Shown: one piece after another, positions 38,715 through 50,860 of the stretch
Layout of the letters: each line of letters opens with the position of its first letter
How positions within the stretch are numbered: the first letter of the stretch is position 1
Assembly: GCF_026914265.1 (NCBI RefSeq)
Contig: NC_069135.1
Location: 30,632,738 to 30,696,737 of the forward strand
Length of the DNA stretch: 64,000 bases
Direction of reading: 5' to 3'
Source: Mya arenaria
Lineage: Eukaryota; Mollusca; Bivalvia; Myida; Myidae
Program-made: the position numbers and the translations under genes
The notes under the pieces: generated by a model
Database searches by the model: none
The model's input: only the letters and a program-made list of their open reading frames with translations
Told to the model about the DNA's origin: nothing

Positions 38715-38999
38715 GATAACCATATATGTTAAATTCTCCTTTTCATCTTTTCTGTTAACTTAATTTGCATGCCAACCAGGAAATTGAGATAACGCATTCT
38801 TTATACTCAATTATAATTTTTAAAGGTCCATTTATAATTTATCGAACGATTAGTGCTCGAAATTATATTTTCACCAATGAGTTATAAGCTGTTGAATCCG
38901 GTGAATCGGTAGAATAAAACAGAGGCTGTATAAGTAAACAAAATAACAATAGCAACATAATTTATGTTTTCAGGTAAAAAAATCATCTAAAGCTGAATA

Positions 39000-39002
<3 letters not shown>

Positions 39003-39072
<70 letters not shown>
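39003..39072. repeat. (TA)n microsatellite
   Basis: About 35 TA units, absent at the same place in units A, C and J. Confidence 0.95.
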
Positions 39073-39075
<3 letters not shown>

Positions 39076-39386
39076 TTAAAACAATATGTGATTATGTTCA
39101 TTTGGCAATCAAGATTATTCAAATAATGATTTACAAGTAAAGTATTTACAATCAATCAAAGATATGATACTTTTTTGCAATATGTATATTTTTTTATATA
39201 ATGTTGTACAACTCAGCAATAAATCACACATTTTACACCCAGCGGTATATCACTCTAGCATTCTTAATAAAAGCTAACATATATATTATTATTAACAAGT
39301 TCTCACACTCACGCAAAGTCTATTTTTATAGAAGTAGGCTTATTATCGAGTGTACAAAATCTTCTGATGAACGTTTTTGTAAATCA

Positions 39387-41328
39387 TTATTTCACCTTCA
39401 ACACAATAATGTTGTTATTTTCATGTTGTCCTACAAAAACGCTGGATGAACGACTACTGTAACACAGTGAATGTGGTTTCACCAATCCATCAGCCTGCGT
39501 AGCCAGTGTAGCCAGCTTCCTCTTTCCTTCCCTTTCCACTTGAAGTACGGTTTTTGAGCTATACGAGCAGACAAAAACGTGGCCCAGAGGTGACACGTGT
39601 ATGGCGCGTTGACCTTTCATATCAGGATCGCTGAACGTCTCTAATTTAAATCCTGTTCTATGCAGGGTTAGAAGCTCATCTTTTGAGTAACGTGTGATGT
39701 AAATTTTACTGCCATCAAAGCTTACAGCACAACTGTAAACGGTCTCTGTATCCGACTCGTCCTCAAACATCTTTCTCCTATCATTGCCTGCTTTGTCGTA
39801 AGAGTAAAGTGCAGTAAAAGATGCGATAAACATACGCCCTGAATGATAAGCTATTTGTCGTACTATGTGATTGAACGTTAACTTTCTTGTCTGTTGTAGC
39901 TTTAAATTCATCATGTTGAAGAAAAGAACTTCATGTCTGTCCTTACCATTACAGTTGACAGAAACCGCCAACTCATTGCCCGCGATGTGGCATGCATCTC
40001 CTGGATAAGTTGGAACGTCACAGTGATCGACAATTTGATAGGACTGGTTCAGGAGCTTTAGACGGCAATTGTAATTGTCAACGAGAACGACCTCTCCACT
40101 TAACAGTTCACATATTCCACTTATGTTTGAGATTTGTTTGTCAATGTTAAGTTTTACATTGGATTGTTTCACATTTTCAACATTGAAAACATGGGACGTA
40201 TTAGTAATCTCTCCAAACAATTTCAAAGAAACAATAGAATCAATGAGGTCGTTTATACCTGTATTTGGCACAAACGCCAACCCCACCTCTTGTTTGGTTG
40301 TAGTGTCTTCGAGGAAAGCATTAGTTTCTGTAATCATTTCCTGACATCTTGAATATCCTACGTAGACCAAGGAATCGTTCATCTTACTCTTCGCTATGTT
40401 ATCTGCAAGTGATTTAATGTCTTTGCTCATCCGTGTGGAATGTTTAATGTCTTCCTCTATCTGCTGCTCAAACGTTCCAACCATATCGTCCATCTTTTTT
40501 ATTGTGGCTTGCTCCAATTGGTCAAGGACCTGATCGATCTTTCGTTGCAAAGCTCTGATCTCTGATAGGATGTGGACACGGGAATCCCGTATGCATTGTT
40601 GAGTTTTCATGCGGGACTCTTGCAGCTTCTTGATTTTTGACTGGATGTCTGTGATTTGTTGTGGAAGCCGTTTGAATTCTGTTTTGTCATAAATGTCTCT
40701 TGCTATGTCTGGTATATGTTGTATCATCGAACATTGTCTTCAATTAAAAAAAAAAGAAAATTAATAACGACATTAACATAAAAATAAATAATTGAAGAGA
40801 TCTGGCAAAACATATTATTTGTTATGGATCTAAAACTAACTGTTTATGAAAAAATGCTACCTATACTACATATGTTTACTTTACCAATATAAGGCTTAAA
40901 TGCCTTTTTGTTTATATCTACGGTATCTTTTTGTGTACTCAGTTCCCTTTGTGATTGCTGACATAGCTACTTTCGCTATACGATTTGTACCTGTGTTCAA
41001 CGGAGACGCATATATGGCAACACAGCTCTTGGTGGTCTCCGCAGAACAGCTCCACTTTTTTCCCGGGATGGTGCTCGCATATTTCCAGATCGTCCACGAC
41101 CGTCCCAGGCACCGCCGCCCATTTCTTCACGTCCTTCCGATCAAGTATTCTGTGCCGCTTAAACAGGCCGCCATGTTTGGACTCGCATCGAGAGCAGTAA
41201 TATTTTGAACAATCAACACAAAAGTAGTTAGCCTCAGAGTTAAGTCCGTTTTCTTCACAAGGAGAACATGAGAAGTCATGAATTAAATCCGACACCTTAT
41301 GACGAGATGAAATGAATGAAGACGCCAT
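39387..41328 (-). CDS. Copy F: RING-less B-box / coiled-coil / beta-propeller protein, intact
   Basis: Exons are 41328-40991 (338 bp) and 40737-39387 (1351 bp). The donor is CACAG|GTACAA, the acceptor AATTGAAG|ACAATG, and the intron is 253 bp. The product is 562 aa, the same length as copy A, with no stop or frameshift. B-box 1 has all Cys/His ligands (CSPC, CVDC, CSRC, ESKH, KRH). B-box 2 is CEHH, FCGDH and CCHIC, with SVEH at the exon end and the last ligands in exon 2. The coiled coil starts around EFKRLPQQITDIQ and the propeller ends in the usual VLKVK. Type I; its nearest relative here is the dead copy E. The likely role is that of a TRIM-family scaffold lacking the ligase domain. Confidence 0.87.
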
Positions 41329-43204
41329 CTCTTGGGTTTTTTCGAGTCCTCCTTACTAACTAAAGACTGAATTGTATAATGCATTAAAGAACAGTAATAA
41401 CCAAGCCCAAATGAAGAAAGAATCTGATATTTATGTTTTTTTTTTAATTTACGATCTTTCAAATAAACCTTCAAATCGTCCTATTGATTCCACGAAAGGA
41501 AGTCAATTATCGACATATTTGATTTTGCCAAACATGATAAACAATAAGGTTAATGACACCGGCGTATCAAGTATCAGTTCTACTCGCCAAATGACATGAT
41601 TTACACATTGACAATTTCATTAGGGTAGGAAGCAGAACAATGGTAAAATTAATGATTACTATTTAAAATAGATTAAGGCAATTGTTTAAAAACGCCGTCA
41701 ATAAGGACCTGGGCCAAGATTGATATACAGCCTTATGTAGGTTTTTGGTAGCAATATTATATTTAGCATAATAATAAATGCACAAATATATTGTCATTGT
41801 ACTCCTCTCAGATTCGGTACAATGGTAATTGATAGAAATGGAACAATCAAATCAAAATTTGGGCACTAGTAATAGAGAGCACGAATGTGACCATAGTTCA
41901 TATTTTAGAGTGATATTACCTTAAAAATATATAGGTATCAATGCACAAGTGAATGCAGTCTTACCAACCAAATACATGAATTGAATGAGAGAAGATAAAT
42001 CAGACGTATTAAAGATATAATATATAAGTAAAATACGTTTCGATCTTAGTTAATAGAATAACTCAAAGTTAAATGTTTCCGAATGTTGATTCAATATATT
42101 CAATTGTCTTTCTTAAATTGTTTAAGCCTTTTTGTAAGACTGCTGTTAACCTTCTAGGAAAGGTTTTGATCAGTAGGCAGTTTCTTAAATGACATTGAAA
42201 CATGAGTCATGATTAAAATAAATTGTATAAGGTTGCATTAGTTTGAACACTAAAGAGGACTATTACATGTTTTAGTTTAAGTTCGATTAATATATCGATT
42301 GTTTGGCGTTAAAACACTGAAACACTTATAGTTATATATATGCGCTTGAAATGTTAAGAAACGTTTAATTGTATGTTGTAAAAAGCGCGCCAAATTGAAT
42401 TAAGATAGCATGCACGTACACGCACGGGTTGACTAGGAAATTGGCTACATTTCAAAACAGTAAAAATATAATTACTTAGTTAATCTCCAGCATATACAAA
42501 ACGCTTTTGTTGAGTGCATTTTAGGGTTGGCTGATAAAAAGGTCAATATGCGTTTCCCAGATCATATAAGTCAAAGTTCATATCCCAACATAATGATTAC
42601 TATTAATGTATCAATAAAGCTAGTAGACATACATGAACAGACAAGAAGCTTAGGTTTGTGCTTTTCGACTCTTTTCTATTTCCATCGTTTAGCATATTAA
42701 ACTAAAGACAAGCGGTTACTTCTCTTTGCAGTACTCAATCTTTCATCGAGGTGACTGCTTATAAACAGAACTGCAAGGAAACAAACTCGTGCATAAATAT
42801 TTCATTGCAAGATAATGAGTTGTCTTTCTTAGTACAAGTTTACACTGAGCCAAGGGACACCGTTCCACGTAAGTGTGTCGAGTTTCAAACATATATGAAC
42901 TGCTAGTCTCACATCACATCAATTCTAAATTAGTCACGACATTTACATAAAGAGCTCAAAGGATCTACATTAGTCACAGAGTTTCAATATGGCGATACAA
43001 TTACATAATCTACAAAAGTCATTACGTCCTAACGCGCTTTACGTTCTATTTGGTCATAATGACGGCCAATGAATGCGTTAATAAACACAACACCAACTAT
43101 ACGCACCGTTATTGTGTTGTTCTGACGCATCTTTCCGTTGTCTCGTCGAACTAGTAGCGCTCTGTTATCCGGTGTTTTTTTCCGGTGAATGTCTCCATGC
43201 TGGC
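41329..43204. repeat. Upstream region of F, including U block
   Basis: Colinear with 57626-59521 upstream of J, with small indels. From 42268 it also matches the upstream region of E. The minus-strand frame open in the E copy is shifted near its start here by length changes in a T run (43174-43181), but its core stays open. Confidence 0.6.
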
Positions 43205-43683
43205 TTACTTCACGAGAAATCATTCTAGCGTTAAGCTACATTGTCTCTGTTACGCTTGAAGTAATATGACAGTCTCTCAGCTGAACTCTTACATTATTCA
43301 GACGTTAAACAACAGTTTATATCTACATAAAATGTATTGTCCAACACGATTACGAAACACATGTAACTTGAACAGGCGTCGACTTGAACATTTTCAAAAT
43401 TTAAGCTTTGATTTCCGTTCACTGAAATCAGACAGGTACATTAGCAGACACGTTTCTAAACACGCTGACAAGTTGTTGATCAATGTATTATAATTGTATA
43501 AAGAAATGTCTTAACTACCGCATGTACAAAATTGACAGCAGGCTGGTTTGAAAAAATAACGTAAACGGACTATCTTTGTCATCTTCACTATCGCCGTCAA
43601 AACGTTATTAACGTGGACGCTCTTATGTGAACGTTTATGGTGTGAAACTTGAAGTGAACGGATAACAATAAAAAAGCGACAGG

Positions 43684-43745
<62 letters not shown>

Positions 43746-43752
43746 TTCTTCT

Positions 43753-43785
<33 letters not shown>

Positions 43786-43895
43786 TCATCATCATCAGCA
43801 GCAGCATCAGCAGCAGCAGCAGCAGCAGCAGCAATAGTAGCAGTACCAGTAGCAGAAGCAGTAGTAGGAGTAGAAGATGTAGAAATTGGAGTAGT
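43205..43895. repeat. R block, copy 4
   Basis: Conserved part followed by (TCA)n, (TCG)n and (AGC)n at 43684-43870. The short hairpin motif seen in copies 1, 2, 3 and 5 has been replaced by the array. Confidence 0.8.
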
Positions 43896-45011
43896 AGGTT
43901 CGCTAAAATATAACTATTTTATTACATAATTGACATTATTTTTTAATGTATTGATTAAATGAATAATGCATTTTACGCAAATTTGCGCGACAACAAGTGG
44001 AGGAAAGAGACACATTAGGGAATACTAGTACCCTTACCCTGAGTTACTTCTGAAATAAAGAATACATGTGGTATTGGTACGTCATTCAAAGCCTAGGTCA
44101 GAGAGTGAACACATCGGTTTTAACCTTATCTTATGAAGTCAGTACTGTACTTAATAATGTAGAACGCACTATTTGCATTTATTTATTTAATTAAGTAAAT
44201 AGTAAGAAAGAAATAAGTTGTTTATTTTAGTGACATGTGTACAACACACAATACAAAGATAAATAATGATAACACACGGCCCATCAGGTCTATAAGTCAC
44301 CTTAATGTTAACATTTCTCAAGCATTTGAACATAATTAACATATACTATTATGTAAGTCGCATTGCTGTTTCTCTTTTGCAAAGAGTTCTTAGTTCAGGT
44401 TGTTAAAACATGTGTGTAAATGATAAAAGTAATAATGATTCCCAGAACACCAAACAATTAACAGCGTGTTTATCTAACTACATTCAGTTAAATGAGGATA
44501 CTTGGTCGTTAATACAATGTTAGTACATATAAATGTTAAAAACAAAATTTAATGGCACTAGGCAAATGACACAAATACGCATATAGTTTACTTATTCTTA
44601 GAGCATTAGCTTTCATATCGTACTCGATAATGCCTTATTTTGTAAGAACGCTAATGTTTCAACGTCAGTAACATTAGTGAATGGTCTTCAGATCATGGGA
44701 CCAAAGCACGAAATTCTTCTATTGGTATACAATGCACATTTTAATACAAAATGGCACTTACTATCTACCTCTTGGGTATCGCATAGCCTAAAAAGTCTTG
44801 TATCCAAAGACTTACCTAGATACCGTAGATTAACATGTATGCAGTTTGTAAATACGGACCAAATCCATGATATTTGTTACAGCCTTTAAAACTATAATTG
44901 CTTTGAAAATAAACATGTTGCAACTACAAGTCGCATTTTTCAAGAAACTAATCTGCAATAAATCATATGTTTGAGATTAACATTTTCCCATATGTTAGTC
45001 ACGGTAACATG

Positions 45012-45259
45012 TTAAAGATGCACTCTAACAGATTGACCGTTTTGACAAATGTTTTTGTCTTGAAATGAGCCAAAATGTTTTGAAACCAGAAATGCAAGAC
45101 TGCTGACGACAGATCAGATCGCAGTTTTTCTATTTATGTTCGATAATTATGATTTAGAGCCAAAAGCGTTATTAACGATTTAACGCTTATATTGTTGAAT
45201 CAATATCTAAAAGAGCTAAATCTGAGACAAAATGTCAATCTGTGAGATTGCAGCTTTAA
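45012..45259. mobile_element. TTAA MITE, shortened copy in unit G
   Basis: TTAA-AGATGCACTCTAACAGATT at the left and TGTGAGATTGCAGCT-TTAA at the right; interior reduced. Confidence 0.65.
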
Positions 45260-45695
45260 ATTTGATGGTTAAGAATACCAAAAGATAACGATATGTATGT
45301 TAATTTGTCTTTGTTTCATCTTTTTCTGACGTCGTAAGTTTGCATATCATATAGGACATCTTGATTCCGCATTCTATATATTCAATTGTAAAATTTAAAG
45401 TCAATTTCTATTTTATTGAATGTTAAACGTTCGAAGTGATATTTTATCAAATGAGATACCAGCAGTCAGCCGTTATTGATTTAATCAGGTACATCGGTAG
45501 ATTGGAACAGAGACTAGTCAAGTAGACAAAATATAATCTCGAACACGAAGCTTGTAAAAGGGATTTTTGTAAGCGTTTAACCAAAATAAAAACTGTCACA
45601 TTAAACCATTTGTATTGGTTAATACAGGCTTATAACTAATAACTTTCACATGACTGAGGAAACAATTGCGCGCACTATATCAATATCGTATAAAC

Positions 45696-46180
45696 TTAAA
45701 GGGACTTGCTCATTGGTTGTAAAATGTACTATTTTGTATGACGAAATTAAGTGTGGCAGATCATCAGGGGTGTTAAAACTAAGATACTGAAAGCTCGAAC
45801 CATCATCAAATGCTGATATATGCTCAGATATTGTCTTTGAAGTCTGCGTTTCCTAAACCGTTGCTATCGCAATTGACCTAAAAGTTGTAGTGTGATTAGT
45901 TGATTGACATTATCAAGTAAAGTATTTAAGGTATTTGATAAAAGTTAAACTAACCAATGGGTCGTGTATGCGTCTCTGTGCAGGAGTTGATACAATCTCA
46001 GTTTTCAATGGTTTGTACCAGCGTGGGTTTGATCTCGACTACAACCAGATTTTCTTTTTAAACATTAATTACATTTTGTCTGCAATTTCGGGATCCAAAT
46101 GTAACATAATTATATTAGTGTTCTAAGATGCGTGGCAGTGAAAAAACAAATTGTCCAAAGACATGAGCGAATCCCTTTAA
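45696..46180. mobile_element. TTAA-flanked TIR element, third family
   Basis: Left end TTAA-AGGGACTTGCTCAT, right end inverse of TTAA-AGGGATTCGCTCATG. Copies are at 61877-62362 and 51666-52123, plus a left-truncated one ending at about 9757. The 63-codon frame inside it is non-coding. A TTTGTACCAGC...GGTTTGATCTCGAC stretch resembles the 3' half of a tRNA, so a SINE component is possible. Confidence 0.6.
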
Positions 46181-46548
46181 TACCAGAACATAGCATTTAT
46201 GTTATAAACTAGATATACACATATGTACCAACATATTATTAAAGCAATATATGCTGATATTTAATTTTAGCGAATATCAATATTCAAATAATGATAAACA
46301 AGTATATTATTTACAATCAATCAAAGGTATTATATAATAATAGTTATTTATGCTAGTTGTAATATTCTATGTAAAGTTCTATGACTCAGCAGTAAATCAC
46401 ACGTTGTACACCAGTATATCATTCTAACATTCAAAAAAAAATATATTGTTGTAAATAGGTTTCACTTACACAAGGTCTAATGTTTATAAAAGTAGGCTGT
46501 TTTACTATCAAGTGTACATGTGCTTCTGATGAGATCTTTTGTAATTCA

Positions 46549-47806
46549 TTATATCACCTTTATCACAACACCATTGTTAGTTTCATATTCCCCAATAATA
46601 AGGCTGGATGAATGGCTACTGTAACACAGTGATTGTGGTTTCACCAATCCATCAGCCTGTGTAGCCAGTGTAGCCAGCTTCCTCTTTCCTTCCCTGTCCA
46701 CTTGAAGTACGGTGTTTGAGCCGCCATAAGAGCAGACAAAAACGTGACCTAGAGGTGACACGTGTACAGCGCGTAGACCTTTCATATTGGGATCGCTGAG
46801 CGTTGCTAGTTTATTTCCTTCTCTATCCAAGGCAAGAAGTTGGTCTTTGGAGACATTTGCGATGTAGATTTTACTGCCATCAGAGCTTACAGCACAAGTA
46901 TAAACACTGAGCTTATCCGCTTTGTCCTCAAACAGCGTTCCCCCATTTTGGCCAACCTTGTCGTAAGAGTAAAGTGCAGTGTCAGATGTGATATACAGAC
47001 GCCCTGAATAATGAACTATTTGTCGGATTTTATGATTGAACGTTAACTTTCTTGTCTGTTGTAACTTCAAATTCATAACGTTGAAGAAGCGAACTTCATG
47101 TCTGTTCTTTTTATCAGAGTTGACGGAAACCGCCAGCTCATTGCCCGCAATGTGACATACATCTAGTGGATGAGTTGGAACGTCGCAGTGATCGACAATC
47201 TGATAGGAATGGTTCAGGAGCTTTATACGGCAATTGTAATTGTCAACGAGAACGAGCTCTCCACTAAGTAGTTCACATATTCCATTTATGTTTGAGTTTT
47301 CTTTGTCAGTTCTTAGTGCTGCATTGAGTTGTTTCACATTTTCAACTTTGAAAACATGGGATGTATTAATTATTTTTCCAAACCGTTAAACAGATATTAA
47401 AGAATCAAGAAGGTCATACAGCTTTGTATTAAGCACAAACGCAAACCCCACTTCGTGTTTGGTTGTGGTATATTATCTGCAAGAGATTTAATGTCTTTGT
47501 TCATCTGTTCGGACTGATCAATGTCTTTCTTTATTTGCTCCTGAAATGTTGCTACCCTAACGTCTAACTCATTGATTGTGTCTTCCTCCAATTGATCAAG
47601 AACTTGGTGTCGAACATTCTTCGCAAAGCTCTGATCTCTGAAAGGATGTGTGCACGGGAGTCCCGTATGCATTGTTGAGTTTTCTTGCGGGACTCTTGCA
47701 GCTTCTTGATTTGTGATTGGGTGTCTTCGATTTGTTGCGGAAGCCGTTTGAATTCTGGTTTGTCATGAAAACCATTCGCTACGTCTGGTATATGTTGTAT
47801 CATCGA
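46549..47806 (-). pseudogene. Copy G: exon 2 without exon 1
   Basis: Type II, closest to K. The propeller is open from 47337 to the stop at 46549 (ends VVIKVI). Breaks are a TAA at 47386-47388, a 91-bp deletion near 47472 relative to copy A, and a 2-bp GT insertion near 47610. The acceptor and exon 1 are missing: exon 2 sequence stops at TTGTATCATCGA (47806) and continues as sequence equivalent to 8297 onward. Compared with A this is a 2.65-kb deletion with ATCGA-like microhomology at the junction. Confidence 0.87.
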
Positions 47807-48570
47807 CACATATAAACCACTGGAAAATATATGCAGAGAATTTGATGCATACATTGTCCGTCTATGCTGTGCTCTTGTGTAGAGTATGATCCCTCTGGAC
47901 ACAATCCTATGGATTATATTCTTTAAAGCACGAACATTGTTACCGTGAATCTCGTAGTGCAGGTATGGTATCTATGCCGAAGTTTATTTACAATTACAAA
48001 GTGAGTGTAAATCCAAAACAAAACACTGCCACTAACAGTAACTTCGTTTCTGCTCCTTTACATTCTAATTGTTCTACTTACAAGTTATAACAAAGAAGCA
48101 ACATTTTATGTTCCAAATCATATTAGTCAAATTTCATATTCAAACATAATGAATACTAATTAAGTATTTCTAAAGTTTGTAGATACAAATGAACAAAAAA
48201 GAACCATATGTGTGCCCGTTTCTACTCTTTTCTATAGTTAAATATGAATCAGGATATTGGGTTTCCTGATTCAGTATACTATATTGTTCCATTGAAGGAT
48301 CAATTCACATTTTACCCCACACTACGTATGGCTTCAAAGCTTGTTTCTGTAGCTTTTTGCATAAATTTAAATTTCAATATATTGCAAACAGGAATGACAG
48401 AGGGAACGACTAGACGTAAAGGTTTATTGTGCAAGTGATTTGGCGATGACAATAGCAAATACGAAACAAATACACATATGACGGTTCTGGGAGAAGGCGA
48501 GGCATGCTCACCGACACTGGCTATATTAAACATAACGATGACAAAATAATACACAACTGTATAGATTCAG
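47587..48570. repeat. 984-bp tandem duplication, unit 1
   Basis: Contains the 5' part of G exon 2 (to 47806) plus flank. It is followed immediately by unit 2 with only a handful of differences. Confidence 0.9.
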
Positions 48571-48791
48571 CTCCAATTGATCAAGAACTTGGTGTCGAAC
48601 ATTCTTCGCAAAGCTCTGATCTCTGAAAGGATGTGTGCACGGGAGTCCCGTATGCATTGTTGAGTTTTCTTGCGGGACTCTTGCAGCTTCTTGATTTGTG
48701 ATTGGGTGTCTTCGATTTGTTGCGGAAGCCGTTTGAATTCTGGTTTGTCATGAAAACCATTCGCTACGTCTGGTATATGTTGTATCATCGA
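48571..48791 (-). pseudogene. Fragment H: duplicated start of exon 2
   Basis: About 73 codons of the coiled-coil start (HIPDVANGFHDKPEFKRLPQ onward), carried by unit 2 of the 984-bp duplication. It shares the GT insertion with G. No acceptor, no downstream coding. Confidence 0.88.
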
Positions 48792-49554
48792 CACATATAA
48801 ACCACTGGAAAATATATGCAGAGAATTTGATGCATACATTGTCCGTCTATGATGTGCTCTTGTGTAGAGTATGATCCCTCTGGACACAATCCTATGGATT
48901 ATATTCTTTAAAGCACGAACATTGTTACCGTGAATCTCGTAGTGCAGGTATGGTATCTATGCCGAAGTTTATTTACAATTACAAAGTGAGTGTAAATCCA
49001 AAACAAAACACTGCCACTAACAGTAACTTCGTTTCTGCTCCTTTACATTCTAATTGTTCTACTTACAAGTTATAACAAAGAAGCAACATTTTATGTTCCA
49101 AATCATATTAGTCAAATTTCATATTCAAACATAATGAATACTAATTAAGTATTTCTAAAGTTTGTAGATACAAATGAACAAAAAGAACCATATGTGTGCC
49201 CGTTTCTACTCTTTTCTATAGTTAAATATGAATCAGGATATTGGGTTTCCTGATTCAGTATACTATATTGTTCCATTGAAGGATCAATTCACATTTTACC
49301 CCACACTACGTATGGCTTCAAAGCTTGTTTCTGTAGCTTTTTGCATAAATTTAAATTTCAATATATTGCAAACAGGAATGACAGAGGGAACGACTAGACG
49401 TAAAAGTTTATTGTGCAAGTGATTTGGCGATGACAATAGCAAATACGAAACAAATACACATATGACGGTTCTGGGAGAAGGCGAGGCATGCTCACCGACA
49501 CTGGCTATATTAAACATAACGATGACAAAATAATACACAACTGTATAGATTCAG
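48571..49554. repeat. 984-bp tandem duplication, unit 2
   Basis: Joins at CTCCAATTGATCAAG. Differences from unit 1 include one base in an A run, TGCTGTG/TGATGTG and AAAGG/AAAAG. Very recent, or an assembly artefact. Confidence 0.9.
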
Positions 49555-50018
49555 CTCCATTTTTTAGCACGGACTCTATATAAATGCCTTACAAAGAAAA
49601 AGGAAACTAGACAGAAACGGCACGTCTAAGCAATTTCAATCAAATTCAATAAGTAACGCATTGTTCTTTAGAATGGTTACATAAACAAAACTTTGAAAGT
49701 TATCTGGGCACAATTTTCAAAAAAGCAGTTCAGAGAAAGAAAGAAATAGAGAGAAGTGATACGTTTAAGGAATTTCAATCAAACTCAATATTTAATGGTT
49801 ACATAAACATACGTTGTATGCTATATAGGCATTTATTGCACAAATTATACGTGCAAATAAAACTGTAAGAGAAAATAAAACTGGACATTGTCAACAGCTG
49901 CTGGACAATGAAAACCATGGCGTTTTCATGTTCAAGTGGTTATCTTGACTGTGTTTTCATGTCTTGGGTAATATCTTGGGTAAAAGGCTTTCGGAGACCA
50001 TTCTTTTGTTAGTGATTT

Positions 50019-50114
<96 letters not shown>

Positions 50115-50802
50115 CCGATTTTAAAAACAAATCCTTAAATATCAGGTCAAATTTATATTCGTTAAAGCGTATTTTCTTCTAACAGTATGCAAGCGTTTTT
50201 GTACAAAAGTTTGTTGTCCTAATTTTATATATAGCACCCAAACCGTTATTTGCCATAGCATTTGTTTCATTGTTTTACGACATACATGTGTTTCAACATA
50301 AAAAATTATCACTCGAAGTTGACTTTCGGAAGTTAACTCAGCGCTTCCATAGTTCCTTTATTTGAAATCAACGCTCGAAGATTTTCTTATTCAATGACAC
50401 AACTGTATATCATTACAAACCATTAAATGTCAATTCCTTATCATATTAAACAAAATATGATAGATTTTATGTTCTTTATTAAATATATATCTAAAGCAGA
50501 ATAAGAAAACAATATGCCTCTACATATCATACAATAGAATATTTGTTTATATTCATTTAAGATGAATATGCATATTCAAACTGATTAATACATAAATTAT
50601 TCACATTATATCAAAGTTATTATATGTTTTTTTACAACTGTTCCACGATTCAGCAATTAAGCACATCATTTACATCATTATATCAACAAAAAATAAACAA
50701 GCAAAGTACACAAATATAAACAAGTTACACAATCACACACATTCTAATGATAATATAGCAGGTGGCTGTTTTATTATCGAGTATTGAGCGTTTTTGTTTT
50801 CA
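49555..50802. other. Intergenic between H and L
   Basis: 49555-50019 matches 9045-9520. A (TA)n run follows at 50020-50113. From about 50500 the sequence resembles the 3' flank of the old copy D. Confidence 0.6.
50020..50113. repeat. (TA)n microsatellite
   Basis: About 46 TA units; absent from the paralogous site near 9530. Confidence 0.95.
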
Positions 50803-50860
50803 TTACTTAACCTTTATTACCAAAACATTGTTATTGTCATGTTGCCCTACAAGAAGACTG
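50803..50860 (-). pseudogene. Remnant L: last 18 codons of a D-type copy
   Basis: Reads SLLVGQHDNNNVLVIKVK and stop, nearly the same as the C-terminus of D. The flank on its 3' side also matches D (GCAGGTGGCTGTTTTATTATCGAG against AGTAGGTGGCTTTTTATTATCGAG). The rest of the gene is absent. It shows a second type III copy once existed here. Confidence 0.75.

Larger units (their letters stand above)
37396..39386. other. 3' flank of gene F
   Basis: Non-coding unit flank containing a nested pair of MITEs (38006-38714) and a (TA)n run (39003-39072). Confidence 0.75.
43896..46548. other. 3' flank of pseudogene G
   Basis: Colinear with 60077-62729 at constant offset (16181) and about 1% different by eye. 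Holds a shortened TTAA MITE (45012-45259) and a ~485-bp TTAA element (45696-46180). The 70-codon frame at 44677-44889 recurs at 60858 only because the blocks are recent duplicates. Confidence 0.7.

Noticed and set aside
44677-44889. 70-codon frame repeated almost unchanged at 60858-61070
   Set aside because: Conserved only because the two blocks are about 1% diverged throughout; no family features.
45935-46126. 63-codon frame repeated at 62116-62307
   Set aside because: Lies inside a TTAA-flanked non-autonomous element.
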